53,537 nt of DNA from an uncultured Calothrix sp. (GCA_937973965.1 CALJJQ010000120.1:1-53537); one strand, 5' to 3'. Counted from the stretch's first letter, positions 26,152 through 35,704 are shown. Translations and numbers: made by a program. Notes: generated by a model from the sequence alone, not told the origin.

Positions 26152-27273
26152 ATGACGCGTGTAGTTATTATTGGTTGCGGTGTAGTTGGTGCTGCGATCG
26201 CCTATGAATTGAGTCAAGTTTCTGGTTTGGATATTTTGGTGATTGACCGGGAATACCCTGCTCAAGCAGCTACAGGTGCGGCTTTAGGGGTTTTGATGGG
26301 AATTATCAGCCAAAAAATCAAGGGTAAGGCTTGGCGGATGCGGCATCGAAGTATCGAAACATACAACCGATGGATTCCGGAAATTGAGGAAATTACGAAA
26401 ACGCGGATTCCCTTTAATCGTCAAGGGGTGTTAATGTTGCTGATGGCGGATGCACCTGGGGAATATTGGGGTGTTTCCCAATGGCAGGATTTAGCAGCAA
26501 TTAGGAAAACCCAGGGTTGGGATTTGCAGGTATGGGATGCGCAGCAGGTTTATAGTAGTTGTCCCCAGGTGCAGCATCCAGGGGTATTAGGAGCAGTGTA
26601 TTCACCCTGCGATCGACAAATTGATCCGACATTACTAACCCAAGGTTTAATTCAAGCAGCACAATATCGAGGGGTAAAAACCCTGTTTGGTACGGAAGTT
26701 GGTAAAATAGAATATCTTCCCAATGGCAAATGTGCGGTGGTTACGAACCAGTCAGAGATGGGAGCCGATTGGGTGATAATTGCAGCTGGATTGGGTTCCT
26801 CAGCCTTAACCGCAGGTTTACAGCAACATGTTGATATTCGTCCGGTGTTAGGACAAGCAATCCAAGTTAGATTAGGTCATCCCCTAGGAAATAGTCAATT
26901 TCAACCCGCACTCACCGGGAACGATGTACATATTGTCCCCTGTAATGGGGGAATCTGTCCTCCTACAGATTACTGGATTGGTGCTACAGTCGAATTTGCC
27001 AATAAAGAGGGTGAAATACCCCCGAATGCGGAATTACTCCAATCAGTTTATTCCCAAGCCATTAGCTTTTGTCCCGAACTCGCACAAGCCGAAATTATCA
27101 AACAATGGTCAGGATTACGTCCCCGACCCGAAGGTCGTCCTGCACCAATTATTGACAAATTACCCAACTGCGATCGCATTTTCATCGCTTCTGGTCACTA
27201 TCGTAACGGTGTGTTACTTGCTCCTGCCACTGCGATCGCAATTCGTGAGATGATAGATTCTGTTAGCAGTTAA
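26152..27273 (+). CDS. FAD-dependent amino-acid oxidase (DAO/glycine oxidase-like)
   Basis: 373 residues, typical for the DAO family. The N-terminal dinucleotide-binding fold is RVVIIGCGVVGAAIAYELS followed by acidic LVIDRE; the substrate-domain block TGAALGVLMG and the C-terminal SGLRPRPEGRPAPIIDKLPN with GHYRNGVLLAPATA are family landmarks. It would oxidise an amine or amino acid, possibly glycine to iminoglycine for the thiamine thiazole ring (ThiO), but the ThiO-ThiG fusion known in some cyanobacteria is not present, so no symbol is given. Confidence 0.82.
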   Translation: MTRVVIIGCGVVGAAIAYELSQVSGLDILVIDREYPAQAATGAALGVLMGIISQKIKGKAWRMRHRSIETYNRWIPEIEEITKTRIPFNRQGVLMLLMADAPGEYWGVSQWQDLAAIRKTQGWDLQVWDAQQVYSSCPQVQHPGVLGAVYSPCDRQIDPTLLTQGLIQAAQYRGVKTLFGTEVGKIEYLPNGKCAVVTNQSEMGADWVIIAAGLGSSALTAGLQQHVDIRPVLGQAIQVRLGHPLGNSQFQPALTGNDVHIVPCNGGICPPTDYWIGATVEFANKEGEIPPNAELLQSVYSQAISFCPELAQAEIIKQWSGLRPRPEGRPAPIIDKLPNCDRIFIASGHYRNGVLLAPATAIAIREMIDSVSS

Positions 27274-27542
27274 CTGGTGAATGTTGTCTGTTGCGAACGA
27301 TAAATAAATAGCAATCTTGAATTTGGGATTAGATTATTTCAGATCAAAACCTTGTGAAGTCAAAATGACTAAACAAAGCTGAATCTAAAATCTCAGATGC
27401 CAAATCTATCAAAAGTCGGGCTTTTTAGACACGCTCTGGGCAACTTCTCGAAGAGTGATATTGATATGTCTAGAATACCAGACATTTGTCATCAAAACCC
27501 AACTTCTCACCCCCAATCCAAAATCTAAAATCCAAAATAATA

Positions 27543-28406
27543 ATGTCTGTTTCCGAACAAAAAATTAAAATCAACCAATTTGAATGGTTCTACCGCGAAG
27601 CCAAACCCATCGGTCGCAGTGATTTAATTCCGGTGATTTTGCTGCATGGAATCGTATCCCAGAGTTACTCATGGCGTAATATTATTCCCAAATTAGCCCA
27701 ACAGGGAACCCATGCGATCACTCCGGATTGGTTGGGTTGTGGTTTTTCGAGTAAACCCGATCAACGTAGTTTTAATTATACACCGGATGCCTTTGTTAAC
27801 GCCTTGGCAGATTTCATTGATGCCCTAAAATTAGAGAAATTTTCCCTTGTGGTTCAAGGTTTTCTCGGTTCCGTCGGTCTTCAATACGCATTACGTAATT
27901 CCGACCGGATTGCCAATATTGTAATTTTAAATGCACCCATCTCCCCGAACGCAAAATTACCCTGGAAAATTCAACAAATGGGATTACCCTTAGTAGGGGA
28001 TATGATGGTACAAGACCCCCTGCTGGTAGATCGAACTTTGGAAGGGGGAGCGCGTTACGTAATTCCCGAAGAAGATTTAACCGTGTACCGCAAACCATTT
28101 TTAACCACTTCTGCTTCCGGACGCAGTTTGCTTGCAACAATCCGTAACCTTGATCTGAATCAAGCCATGACGGAAATTGAAACCGGATTCAAACAGTGGT
28201 CAAAACCCCTTCTCATCCAATGGGGGATGATTGACCCGTGGTTAAACGTGGAAATGGCCGAAAACTTCTGTAACAACTTAAAAAACGGTGAACTCATCCG
28301 TCTCAATAACGTCGGACACTATCCTCAAGAACACTATCACGAAGCCATTTTATCAGATTTATTACCCTTCCTGCGCTGCTCCCAATCTATCGGTAGTCGG
28401 GAGTAG
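27543..28406 (+). CDS. Alpha/beta-hydrolase fold protein lacking the nucleophile
   Basis: 287 residues from ATG 27543; an in-frame TTG at 27486 lies inside a heptameric repeat and is rejected. The fold is clear: VILLHGIVSQSYSWRNIIPKLA (oxyanion HG), PDWLGCGFSSKP, and at the nucleophile elbow LVVQGFLGSVGLQYA. There Gly106 stands where Ser (GHSMG) or Asp (haloalkane dehalogenase QDWGG) is expected. The acid (WGMIDPWL) and His (NVGHYPQEH) are retained. Some plastid and cyanobacterial relatives show similar elbow changes, so this may be a non-hydrolytic member. Role unknown. Confidence 0.8.
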   Translation: MSVSEQKIKINQFEWFYREAKPIGRSDLIPVILLHGIVSQSYSWRNIIPKLAQQGTHAITPDWLGCGFSSKPDQRSFNYTPDAFVNALADFIDALKLEKFSLVVQGFLGSVGLQYALRNSDRIANIVILNAPISPNAKLPWKIQQMGLPLVGDMMVQDPLLVDRTLEGGARYVIPEEDLTVYRKPFLTTSASGRSLLATIRNLDLNQAMTEIETGFKQWSKPLLIQWGMIDPWLNVEMAENFCNNLKNGELIRLNNVGHYPQEHYHEAILSDLLPFLRCSQSIGSRE

Positions 28407-28427
28407 AAACGCGACATGTCGTGTCTC
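28406..28427. repeat. Palindromic repeat, GACATGTC variant
   Basis: GAAACGCGACATGTCGTGTCTC, a near-palindrome overlapping the last base of the alpha/beta-hydrolase stop codon. It is the same family as the copies at 11883 and 13040. Confidence 0.7.
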
Positions 28428-28439
28428 TAACTCTAAAAG

Positions 28440-28459
28440 GGTCGGAAAACTTTCCGACC
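28440..28459. terminator. Perfect hairpin after the alpha/beta-hydrolase gene
   Basis: GGTCGGAAA (28440-28448) and TTTCCGACC (28451-28459) pair perfectly over a 2-nt spacer. It lies 33 bp after the stop codon. No T-run follows, so intrinsic termination is possible but not assured. Confidence 0.45.
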
Positions 28460-28794
28460 AAGTATTCTAAGACAACAACGCCACGTGTGCGCCTAAAAGC
28501 GGCTTCTAACCTCAAAGAAAAGAGAAACTGCGTTACTCCCATCAACAGAGATGGCTACTCCCTGACTCCCACCCGTTATTCGGGGTTGGTCAAGTAAGTA
28601 GTCATCACGAACTGCGTACACCAGGATGTATGAAAGTGATTTTTCCCCCACTCACTACTCCCTACACCCTTCGGGTACGCACAGTGTTGTCGTAGACTAG
28701 ACGCGTAGCGTCTACACTTTCAGGTCAGGTAGGTGCAATTAAACATAAAACCGCAACGTAACCGATCATTCGGCTCAAAGCCTTACTCCCGCAC

Positions 28795-28814
28795 AGACGC
28801 GATATATCGCGTCT
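28795..28814. repeat. Perfect 20-bp palindrome, GATATATC variant
   Basis: AGACGCGATATATCGCGTCT is exactly self-complementary and belongs to the GAGACG palindrome family. Confidence 0.8.
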
Positions 28815-28890
28815 CTCTCCCTGTTTTAACCCAATAATTATCTACTTTTTTTCATTTTTTGGCGACTAAACGACCCTCCAAAGCTTACAA

Positions 28891-28915
28891 GAGACGTGAT
28901 ATATCGCGTCTTTTT
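28891..28915 (+). repeat. GATATATC-type palindrome followed by a T-run
   Basis: GAGACGTGATATATCGCGTC followed by TTTTT. Apart from one G-T position the arms match the copy at 28795. The T-run makes it terminator-like on the plus strand. Confidence 0.65.
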
Positions 28916-29105
28916 AAACAAACCCAAGTTAAGAGCAAACAGCATCAAAATAGTGCAAATCAACTATTTGGAGTAATATTTTATTTTTGAAAAAACTAAG
29001 TACAGCTTCCTTAAGAGTTCTACCCAACCAGGTTCCTTCGCTACCCAACTCATGATCAATATTCAAATCAGATTCCGATAATTACTGATATCAAAAACTT
29101 CCCTT

Positions 29106-29131
29106 GACAATTCTGTACTGACGAGAGAAAC
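29106..29131 (+). promoter_or_regulatory. 26-bp box shared with the hepA upstream region (copy 1)
   Basis: GAxxATTCTGTACTGACGAGxxAAAC; the central 16-mer ATTCTGTACTGACGAG is identical to the copy at 41434-41449 upstream of hepA. This copy lies about 250 bp before rfbF, the first gene of the island, and overlaps a TTGACA at 29104-29109. It is a candidate binding site for a heterocyst-maturation regulator; its identity is unknown. Confidence 0.6.
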
Positions 29132-29383
29132 AGGCTTTTTCATCTTTTCACAGATATAAACGGTGAGTTTACCATGACTTTATATATTCTCGTGAAAATA
29201 CGGTTAGATTAGATACTGAGAAAAGCAAAAGCGGTGACGGCGATTGGAATGATTAAGTTAACGATTATGGGAATATCAAATCTATTCCTAAAACCTTAAA
29301 TTCCCACTGATACTAATTTTATTTTCTCGAAAAAAAGAATTTAAATTCACTGTTCATCTACCTATTTCAACAAAGGCTCGGAT

Positions 29384-30157
29384 ATGAAAGCAGTAATTTT
29401 GGCTGGGGGATTAGGAACTCGCTTAAGCGAAGAAACTAGTATCAAACCAAAACCAATGGTAGAAATAGGTGGTAAGCCAATTCTTTGGCATATCATGAAA
29501 ACCTATTCAGCCCACGGTATTAATGATTTTATTATTTGCTGTGGCTATAAAGGGTATGTAATTAAAGAATATTTTGCTAATTATTTTTTACACATGTCAG
29601 ATGTCACCTTTGACATGCGTTTTAATCAAATGAATGTCCATGCAGGTAAAGCGGAACCCTGGAGAGTGACTTTGGTCGATACCGGAGAAACCACCATGAC
29701 CGGAGGACGGTTGAAGCGGGTACGGGAACATATTGGGAACGAAACCTTTTGCTTTACCTATGGTGACGGTGTTTCCAATGTGAATATTCGCGAATTAGTG
29801 GAATTTCACAAAAACCAAAAAACCTTGGGAACAATGACTGCGGTGCAACCACCGGGAAGATTTGGTGCAATTGTTCTAGGTGCAGAACAAACAAAAATTA
29901 CTAGTTTCCGGGAAAAACCAGAAGGTGACGGTGCTTGGATTAACGGTGGTTATTTCGTCCTCGAACCGGAGGTCATTGACCTGATTCCTGGAGATGAAAC
30001 CGTTTGGGAAAAGGAACCCCTAGAAACATTAGCAGCTAAAGAACAGCTTAGTGCTTATAAACATGACGGTTTTTGGCAACCGATGGATACCCTTAGAGAC
30101 CGCAATTATCTAGAAGGACTTTGGAGTAGTAACAAAGCTCCCTGGAAAGTTTGGTAG
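29384..30157 (+). CDS. rfbF: Glucose-1-phosphate cytidylyltransferase
   Basis: 257 residues, normal length. It makes CDP-glucose from CTP and glucose-1-phosphate. The nucleotidyltransferase signature [18 protein letters not shown] opens the protein, and the [31 protein letters not shown] and [13 protein letters not shown] blocks are characteristic of RfbF rather than RmlA. It is the first gene of the polysaccharide cluster. A CDP-glucose 4,6-dehydratase (rfbG) is not obviously present; the SDR at 31893 may take that place or act later. The order matches the start of the Anabaena HEP island as I recall it. Confidence 0.94.
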   Translation: MKAVILAGGLGTRLSEETSIKPKPMVEIGGKPILWHIMKTYSAHGINDFIICCGYKGYVIKEYFANYFLHMSDVTFDMRFNQMNVHAGKAEPWRVTLVDTGETTMTGGRLKRVREHIGNETFCFTYGDGVSNVNIRELVEFHKNQKTLGTMTAVQPPGRFGAIVLGAEQTKITSFREKPEGDGAWINGGYFVLEPEVIDLIPGDETVWEKEPLETLAAKEQLSAYKHDGFWQPMDTLRDRNYLEGLWSSNKAPWKVW

Positions 30158-30223
30158 GACAGAATATTAGGAAACAGGAGATATTAGGAATTAGGAATTA
30201 GGAGACAGGAGATGGGAAACTAA

Positions 30224-30315
30224 GTTATCTTATTCCTTCACTACTCCCAGTTCCCTCCTCCCCACTCCCTACAACGTTATCTTAATTCCTTCACTACTCC
30301 CAGTTCCCTCCTCCC
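30224..30315. repeat. 40-bp direct repeat in the rfbF-lhgO spacer
   Basis: GTTATCTTATTCCTTCACTA and what follows (30224-30263) recurs at 30276-30315 with one inserted A. The content is the pyrimidine-rich TACTCCC repeat type. The spacer also holds ATTAGGAATTAGGA repeats near 30180-30200. It is a likely local duplication with no coding potential. Confidence 0.7.
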
Positions 30316-30428
30316 ATTCCCGATAATTTCTCTGGATTTGCGCCAAATATGGGTGTAAATTCTTGAAAAATGGGACAAAAGCTGTAAATCGGAAATAATT
30401 GAGTTTAGTTACAGGGGTTAGCGCACCT

Positions 30429-31640
30429 ATGTATGATTTTGCGATAATTGGTGGAGGCATTGTTGGACTATCGACGGGGATGATGTTAGGTAAAAAATAT
30501 CCCCATGCTCGAATTTTAGTCTTAGAAAAAGAAAGCCAGTGGGCATTTCACCAAACAGGTAACAATAGTGGTGTCATTCATTCGGGAGTTTATTATAAAC
30601 CCGGTAGCTTTAAGGCGAAATTTTGCCGTGATGGTGCTAACTCAATGGTGCAATTTTGTCAAGAACACGGTATTGATTACGAAGTTTGCGGTAAAGTGAT
30701 TGTCGCCACTAACGAAGCTGAACTGCCCCGACTGGAAAATTTATACCAACGAGGTTTGGCTAACAGTATCCCAGTCAAACGGATTTCGGCGGAGGAAGTG
30801 AAAGAATACGAACCCCATGTCAGTAGTGTGGCGGGAATTTTTGTGAAAACAACAGGTATAGTCAACTATAAACAGGTTTGTTGTAAATACGCGGAAATCA
30901 TTCAAGCTCAAGGTGGTGAATTACGTCTCAACACGAAAGTTTTACGGATTATATCCACCAGCGATCGCCAAATTATTGAAACTAATAACGGTGAATTTGC
31001 AACTAAATTTGTGATTAACTGTGCTGGTTTATTCAGCGATCGCATTGCTAAATTAGCAGGGGTGAATCCGCAAGCGAAAATAGTTCCCTTCCGGGGCGAA
31101 TATTACGAACTCACACCGGAAAAACGCTATCTAGTCAAGGGTTTGATATATCCCGTACCCAATCCAGCTTTCCCCTTTTTAGGTGTCCACTTTACCCGCA
31201 TGATTGATAGTAGTGTCCACGCTGGACCCAATGCGGTTCTCAGTCTCAAACGGGAAGGTTATACCAAAACCGATTTCGATTTACGGGATTTTACGGAGGT
31301 CATAACCTATCCAGGTTTCTGGAAACTAGCTGCTAAACATGCTGACGAAGGAATTAAAGAAATTATCCGTTCTTTTAGTAAAGCCGCCTTTGTACGTAGC
31401 CTACAGCAACTAATCCCGGAAGTAACAGCCGCAGATGTAATTCCCACCCATGCAGGAGTACGCGCTCAAGCTTTGATGGCAAATGGCGCACTGGTGGATG
31501 ACTTTTTGATTATCCATACGGAGAATGCAGTTCATGTCTGCAATGCTCCCTCCCCCGCAGCCACATCATCCCTGGAAATCGGCAAAGCCATTGTTGCCGA
31601 AATTCCTCAGCCCACTTCTGTACCTACCGTTTCAGTCTAA
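30429..31640 (+). CDS. lhgO: L-2-hydroxyglutarate oxidase-like FAD oxidoreductase
   Basis: 403 residues from ATG 30429, with AGGGG about 9 nt upstream; the TTG at 30399 is rejected. The FAD-binding fold is YDFAIIGGGIVGLSTGMMLG followed by LVLEKE, then NSGVIHSGVYYKPGSFKAKFC, which is diagnostic of the LhgO group of the DAO superfamily, and VPFRGEYYEL. The classical enzyme oxidises L-2-hydroxyglutarate to 2-oxoglutarate at the membrane. Here it is between rfbF and a sugar epimerase, so it may instead oxidise a sugar-derived hydroxy acid; that is an inference from context. Confidence 0.85.
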   Translation: MYDFAIIGGGIVGLSTGMMLGKKYPHARILVLEKESQWAFHQTGNNSGVIHSGVYYKPGSFKAKFCRDGANSMVQFCQEHGIDYEVCGKVIVATNEAELPRLENLYQRGLANSIPVKRISAEEVKEYEPHVSSVAGIFVKTTGIVNYKQVCCKYAEIIQAQGGELRLNTKVLRIISTSDRQIIETNNGEFATKFVINCAGLFSDRIAKLAGVNPQAKIVPFRGEYYELTPEKRYLVKGLIYPVPNPAFPFLGVHFTRMIDSSVHAGPNAVLSLKREGYTKTDFDLRDFTEVITYPGFWKLAAKHADEGIKEIIRSFSKAAFVRSLQQLIPEVTAADVIPTHAGVRAQALMANGALVDDFLIIHTENAVHVCNAPSPAATSSLEIGKAIVAEIPQPTSVPTVSV

Positions 31641-31892
31641 AACAGTACGTATTTTTGTGAGGCAAATTTACCATTACCTTGTAAACTAGAATTCACGTAA
31701 ATACATTTACGATTACTTCCGGTTGTAATGGTTATATTTTTTACTCATATTGATGACTGTTGACAGTTAACCGTCAACCGTTAACTAAATTCGTTGTCGG
31801 GGGTGTGTAACGGCAGAATTCAAATCAGAATTAACTGCGATTACACCCTCTCATCAACTCATTTATTCCCCTATTCTACAGGAACTGCAATC

Positions 31893-32933
31893 ATGAAAGT
31901 TTTAGTCACTGGTACAGAAGGATACTTAGGCTCCCTATTACCACCTTTACTCATCGAACGCGGTCATGAAGTAATTGGCGTAGATACTGGTTACTACAAA
32001 ACTGGTTGGCTATATAACGGTACAAATATCACAGCTAAAACCCTCAACAAAGATATCCGCCACATAGAACTCGAAGACCTCCAAGGCGTCGATGCCATTG
32101 TTCACATGGCAGAACTTTCCAATGACCCCACCGGACAACTTGCCCCCAACATTACCTATGATATTAACCACAAAGGCTCTCTACGTCTTGCCAATTTGGC
32201 AAAAAAAGCGGGAGTACGTCGTTTTGTGTACATGTCTTCCTGTAGTGTGTACGGAGTTGCAACTGAAGGTGATGTCACCGAAGAATCCCCCGTTAATCCC
32301 CAAACTGCTTACGCTGAGTGTAAAACTCTGGTGGAACGGGATGTGAAACCCCTCGCAGACGATAACTTTTCCCCCACCTTCATGCGGAATGCGACAGCCT
32401 TTGGAGCTTCACCCCGGATGCGCTTTGATATTGTTTTGAACAACTTAGCTGGATTAGCTTGGACAACGAAACAAATCAAAATGACCAGTGATGGTACACC
32501 TTGGAGACCTTTAGTTCATGCTTTAGATATTTGTAAAGCGATTGTTTGTACATTGGAAGCACCAAGGGATATTGTTCATAATCAAATATTTAACGTTGGT
32601 GACACTAGCAATAATTATCGCGTGAAAGAAATTGCCGAAATCGTTGCAGAGGTGTTTCCTGGTTGTGAACTCAGCTTTGGTACACAGGGTGCGGACAATC
32701 GCAGTTATCGGGTTTCCTTTGAGAAAATTAATACCCTTTTACCAGGGTTTAAATGTGATTGGGATGCACAACGAGGTGCAAAGCAATTGTATGAAATCTT
32801 TTCTCGGATTGATATGACTCCGGAAGTGTTTAATTCACCTGGATTTACCCGCTTAAAACAACTGGAATATTTAATCCGCACCCAACAAATTGACAAGGAC
32901 TTCTTCTGGACAAAAACCACTGTTGGTGTGTAA
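31893..32933 (+). CDS. NAD-dependent nucleotide-sugar epimerase/dehydratase (extended SDR)
   Basis: 346 residues from ATG 31893; the frame upstream to 31794 runs through non-coding sequence. The Rossmann motif is VTGTEGYLGSLL (GxxGxxG), with NAD-binding Asp in VIGVDTGYY and the catalytic Ser/Tyr-x3-Lys pair SSCSVYG and YAECK. It probably acts on the CDP-sugar made by RfbF, as a 4,6-dehydratase, epimerase or reductase; which one cannot be told. The gap of 57 bp to rfbC suggests cotranscription. Confidence 0.88.
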   Translation: MKVLVTGTEGYLGSLLPPLLIERGHEVIGVDTGYYKTGWLYNGTNITAKTLNKDIRHIELEDLQGVDAIVHMAELSNDPTGQLAPNITYDINHKGSLRLANLAKKAGVRRFVYMSSCSVYGVATEGDVTEESPVNPQTAYAECKTLVERDVKPLADDNFSPTFMRNATAFGASPRMRFDIVLNNLAGLAWTTKQIKMTSDGTPWRPLVHALDICKAIVCTLEAPRDIVHNQIFNVGDTSNNYRVKEIAEIVAEVFPGCELSFGTQGADNRSYRVSFEKINTLLPGFKCDWDAQRGAKQLYEIFSRIDMTPEVFNSPGFTRLKQLEYLIRTQQIDKDFFWTKTTVGV

Positions 32934-32990
32934 CTGTTGGATAGGGAATTAACTAGTATTGACTAATAATTAATTTGCATTGAGGGAAAC

Positions 32991-33545
32991 ATGCGTTTTA
33001 TTGAAACAGAACTGAAAGGGGCATATATCATTGAATTGGAAGAAAAACACGACCATCGTGGTTTCTTTGCCCGAACATTTTGCGCTCAGGAATTTGAAGA
33101 ACACGGTTTAAAACCTGCTGTTGCCCAATGTAACCTTTCATTTAACTATAAAAAAGGTACACTGCGGGGGATGCACTATCAAACTCCTCCAGCAGCAGAA
33201 ACTAAACTAGTACGTTGCGTTAAAGGTGAAATCTACGACGTAATTATTGATATGCGTCCCGAATCGCCAACCTTTTTGCAACATATTGGGGTGGAATTGA
33301 CGGCTGACAATCATCGAGCTTTGTACGTACCGGAAATGTTTGCCCACGGATACCAAGCTTTGACCGATGGTGCGGAAGTTTTGTACCAAGTCGGTGAATT
33401 TTATACACCCGGTTACGAAAAAGGTTTACGTTATAATGATCCCTTCTTCAATATCCAATGGCCGATGGAAGTTACGGAGATTTCGGAAAAAGATTTAAAT
33501 TGGCCTTTACTCCGAATGATGACCGTGGGAACTGCGGAAGTTTAA
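32991..33545 (+). CDS. rfbC: dTDP-4-dehydrorhamnose 3,5-epimerase-like enzyme
   Basis: 184 residues, the usual RmlC length. It has a cupin fold with the family blocks HDHRGFFARTFCAQEFEE, CNLSFNYKKGTLRGMHYQ (active-site His in RGMHYQ), LVRCVKGEIYDVIIDMR and PEMFAHGYQAL, plus the tyrosine of the active site in EFYTPGYEKGLRYNDP. It would epimerise C3 and/or C5 of a 4-keto sugar nucleotide; given rfbF nearby the carrier may be CDP instead of dTDP. Cotranscribed with the SDR gene. Confidence 0.92.
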   Translation: MRFIETELKGAYIIELEEKHDHRGFFARTFCAQEFEEHGLKPAVAQCNLSFNYKKGTLRGMHYQTPPAAETKLVRCVKGEIYDVIIDMRPESPTFLQHIGVELTADNHRALYVPEMFAHGYQALTDGAEVLYQVGEFYTPGYEKGLRYNDPFFNIQWPMEVTEISEKDLNWPLLRMMTVGTAEV

Positions 33546-34102
33546 TTGGGATTTTGGATTATAGTTTGCACGCTGAGATATTTTTCTTTGGGTTTGTTGA
33601 TGGTTGACAGTTGACCTTTAGGGATTTATCTCAACGAAAATCTCACTGATTGACCGTGTAGAGTATATCTTACATAATCCGGAAATGAATTTGAGATGAC
33701 TCTAACCTGGGTGGAGATTCCCTCTGCGTCAAGAGTTTAGCTTTGAGGTCTATGTCTGGATTTTGGATTATCCAAAAGCTCTGAATTGTTCAAACGCTTT
33801 TATGCGCTGGATGGGAGCAAAATATTTATCTTGTTAATTCCCCAAATGGTAAAATGTAGCTTTAAATACATAAAAATCTCAATACATAATTTTACTGAGG
33901 GAAAATATACGGATAGGGTGATGCTACTCCAGAACAGAAGAATATTACAGAGCGTGAAATTTGCATCAGGGTGAATACTGAATTAGGGCTTGCTGACTTC
34001 CTATTGAGCAAGTAGGTAGATTCATCAGTGGAACCAATTGGGAAGTTATGTGACTAAAAATTTCAGGGTCAAAATAACGAGTTACGTACAGGAGTAGAAT
34101 TA
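33546..34102. other. Intergenic region within the island
   Basis: About 560 bp. It contains heptameric ATTTTGG-type stretches near 33549 and 33757 and a GTTGACAGTTGACC repeat near 33600. The open frame 33786-33974 has no coding character. It may hold a promoter for the SAF oxidoreductase gene; nothing definite is seen. Confidence 0.45.
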
Positions 34103-35458
34103 ATGATTATTGTCGATCGCGCATTACAAGCACGGGCAGAAGCTGGTAATCCCGTGAAGGTGGGGATGATTGGTGCGGGTTTCATGGGACGAGGAATTGC
34201 TAACCAAATTATTAATTCAGTACCGGGAATGGAATTGGTCGCAATTTTTAACCGTAATTTGGAAGCTGCCAAACGTGCTTATACTGAGGCAGGTATCGAA
34301 TCAGTCCAAGAAGTCACCAATGTCACCCAACTAGAAGATGCGATCGCGCGCGGTGCATATGCGGTCACTGATGATGCTATGTTATTATGTCGCGCTCAGG
34401 GTTTGGATGCTTTGATCGAAGTCACAGGAGCTGTGGAATTTGGCGCACAGGTGGTCATGGAAGCGATCGCTAACCATAAACATGTGGTGATGATGAATGC
34501 GGAACTGGATGGGACAATCGGTTGTATTCTCAAGGTTTATGCTGATAAAGCTGGTGTAATTTTGACCGCTTGTGATGGAGATCAACCCGGAGTACAAGCA
34601 AATTTATACCGATTCGTCAAAAGTATCGGTTTAACTCCCCTACTGTGTGGCAACATTAAGGGATTGCAAGACCCCTACCGCAATCCGACTACCCAGGAAG
34701 CCTTTGCACGGCAATGGAAACAAAAAGCTCATATGGTGACTAGTTTTGCCGATGGCACAAAAATTTCCTTTGAGCAGGCAATTGTTGCCAATGCCACCGG
34801 GATGACCATTGCTAAACGCGGTATGATTGGCTACGATTTTAATCGCCACAAAGAGGAGCTTATTGAGCAGTTTAATCTCAATTACACCGGTCATGTGGAC
34901 GACATCACCAAAATGTATGACGTGGAGCAACTCAAGGCGCTTGGTGGTATCGTTGATTACGTTGTCGGTGTGAAACCTGGTCCGGGTGTGTTTGTATTTG
35001 CAACCCATGACGACCCGAAACAACAGCACTATTTAAACCTTTATAAACTTGGGGAAGGACCACTATACAGTTTCTATACCCCTTACCACCTGTGTCATTT
35101 TGAAGTGCCGATTTCCGTGGCTCGTGTCGTCCTCTGCCAAGATTCTGTCCTCAGCCCCCTGGGAGCGCCCCAGGTAGATGTGGTTACCACCGCCAAAATT
35201 GACCTGAAGGCTGGAGAAACCCTAGATGGTATCGGGTACTACATGACCTACGGACAGTGTGAGCGCTCAGATATTACCAGAGAGCAAAAACTATTACCAA
35301 TGGGATTAGCGGAAGGATGTCGTCTCAAACGGGATATCCCCAAAGATCAAGTACTCACCTACGATGATGTCGAACTGCCGACGGGTAGACTGTGTGATCG
35401 CTTACGTGCGGAACAAGATGCCTATTTTGCCCCTCAAAAAGTAATGGCAGCAGTTTAA
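34103..35458 (+). CDS. Homoserine-dehydrogenase-like NAD(P) oxidoreductase with C-terminal SAF domain
   Basis: 451 residues, the layout of the COG4091 group. The N-terminal Rossmann fold is VKVGMIGAGFMGRGIANQI followed by AIFNRN; a central catalytic or dimer region includes ALIEVTGAVEFGAQVVMEAI and MNAELDGTIGCILK. The C-terminal region (about 370-440) is SAF-like (ETLDGIGYYMTYGQ, LLPMGLAEGCRLKRDIPKDQVLTYDDV). It is not the threonine-pathway homoserine dehydrogenase. Its place after rfbC suggests reduction of a keto-sugar intermediate or a branched-sugar step, by inference only. Confidence 0.82.
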   Translation: MIIVDRALQARAEAGNPVKVGMIGAGFMGRGIANQIINSVPGMELVAIFNRNLEAAKRAYTEAGIESVQEVTNVTQLEDAIARGAYAVTDDAMLLCRAQGLDALIEVTGAVEFGAQVVMEAIANHKHVVMMNAELDGTIGCILKVYADKAGVILTACDGDQPGVQANLYRFVKSIGLTPLLCGNIKGLQDPYRNPTTQEAFARQWKQKAHMVTSFADGTKISFEQAIVANATGMTIAKRGMIGYDFNRHKEELIEQFNLNYTGHVDDITKMYDVEQLKALGGIVDYVVGVKPGPGVFVFATHDDPKQQHYLNLYKLGEGPLYSFYTPYHLCHFEVPISVARVVLCQDSVLSPLGAPQVDVVTTAKIDLKAGETLDGIGYYMTYGQCERSDITREQKLLPMGLAEGCRLKRDIPKDQVLTYDDVELPTGRLCDRLRAEQDAYFAPQKVMAAV

Positions 35459-35704
35459 ACTCCGTAAATCCTCGTAAATCGTGCAACCGAATTATTTAGA
35501 TTTGATATTTTTAGTTTTAAATGTCTGTAAATATATCCAGATTACATGCATTTAGACCTAAGAGTAATCATAATATAAAGAAACCGTCGGTTGCGACGAT
35601 TTACAAAGGTGTAGGGCACAATCACACTGGTTATATAGCTTTAAAAATAAATTATATTAACTGATTTATTTACAATTTCACCAATCTAAGTTACGTAACC
35701 TGTT

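Larger units (their letters stand above)
28407..29383. other. Long repeat-rich region upstream of the HEP island
   Basis: About 975 bp with no credible gene. It contains three GAGACGC-family palindromes, two other hairpins (28440-28459; TAGACGC-GTA-GCGTCTA at 28698-28714) and TACTCCC repeats near 28557 and 28660. The last 280 bp before rfbF are AT-rich and hold the 26-bp box shared with hepA. It marks the left border of the polysaccharide cluster. Confidence 0.6.

Noticed and set aside
33786-33974. 62-codon open frame between rfbC and the SAF oxidoreductase gene
   Set aside because: AT-rich, no ribosome binding site, no recognisable sequence pattern; probably chance.
34640-35029. 129-codon antisense frame in the SAF oxidoreductase gene
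   Set aside because: It is opposite a well-conserved enzyme and shows no domain; a shadow of the real gene.
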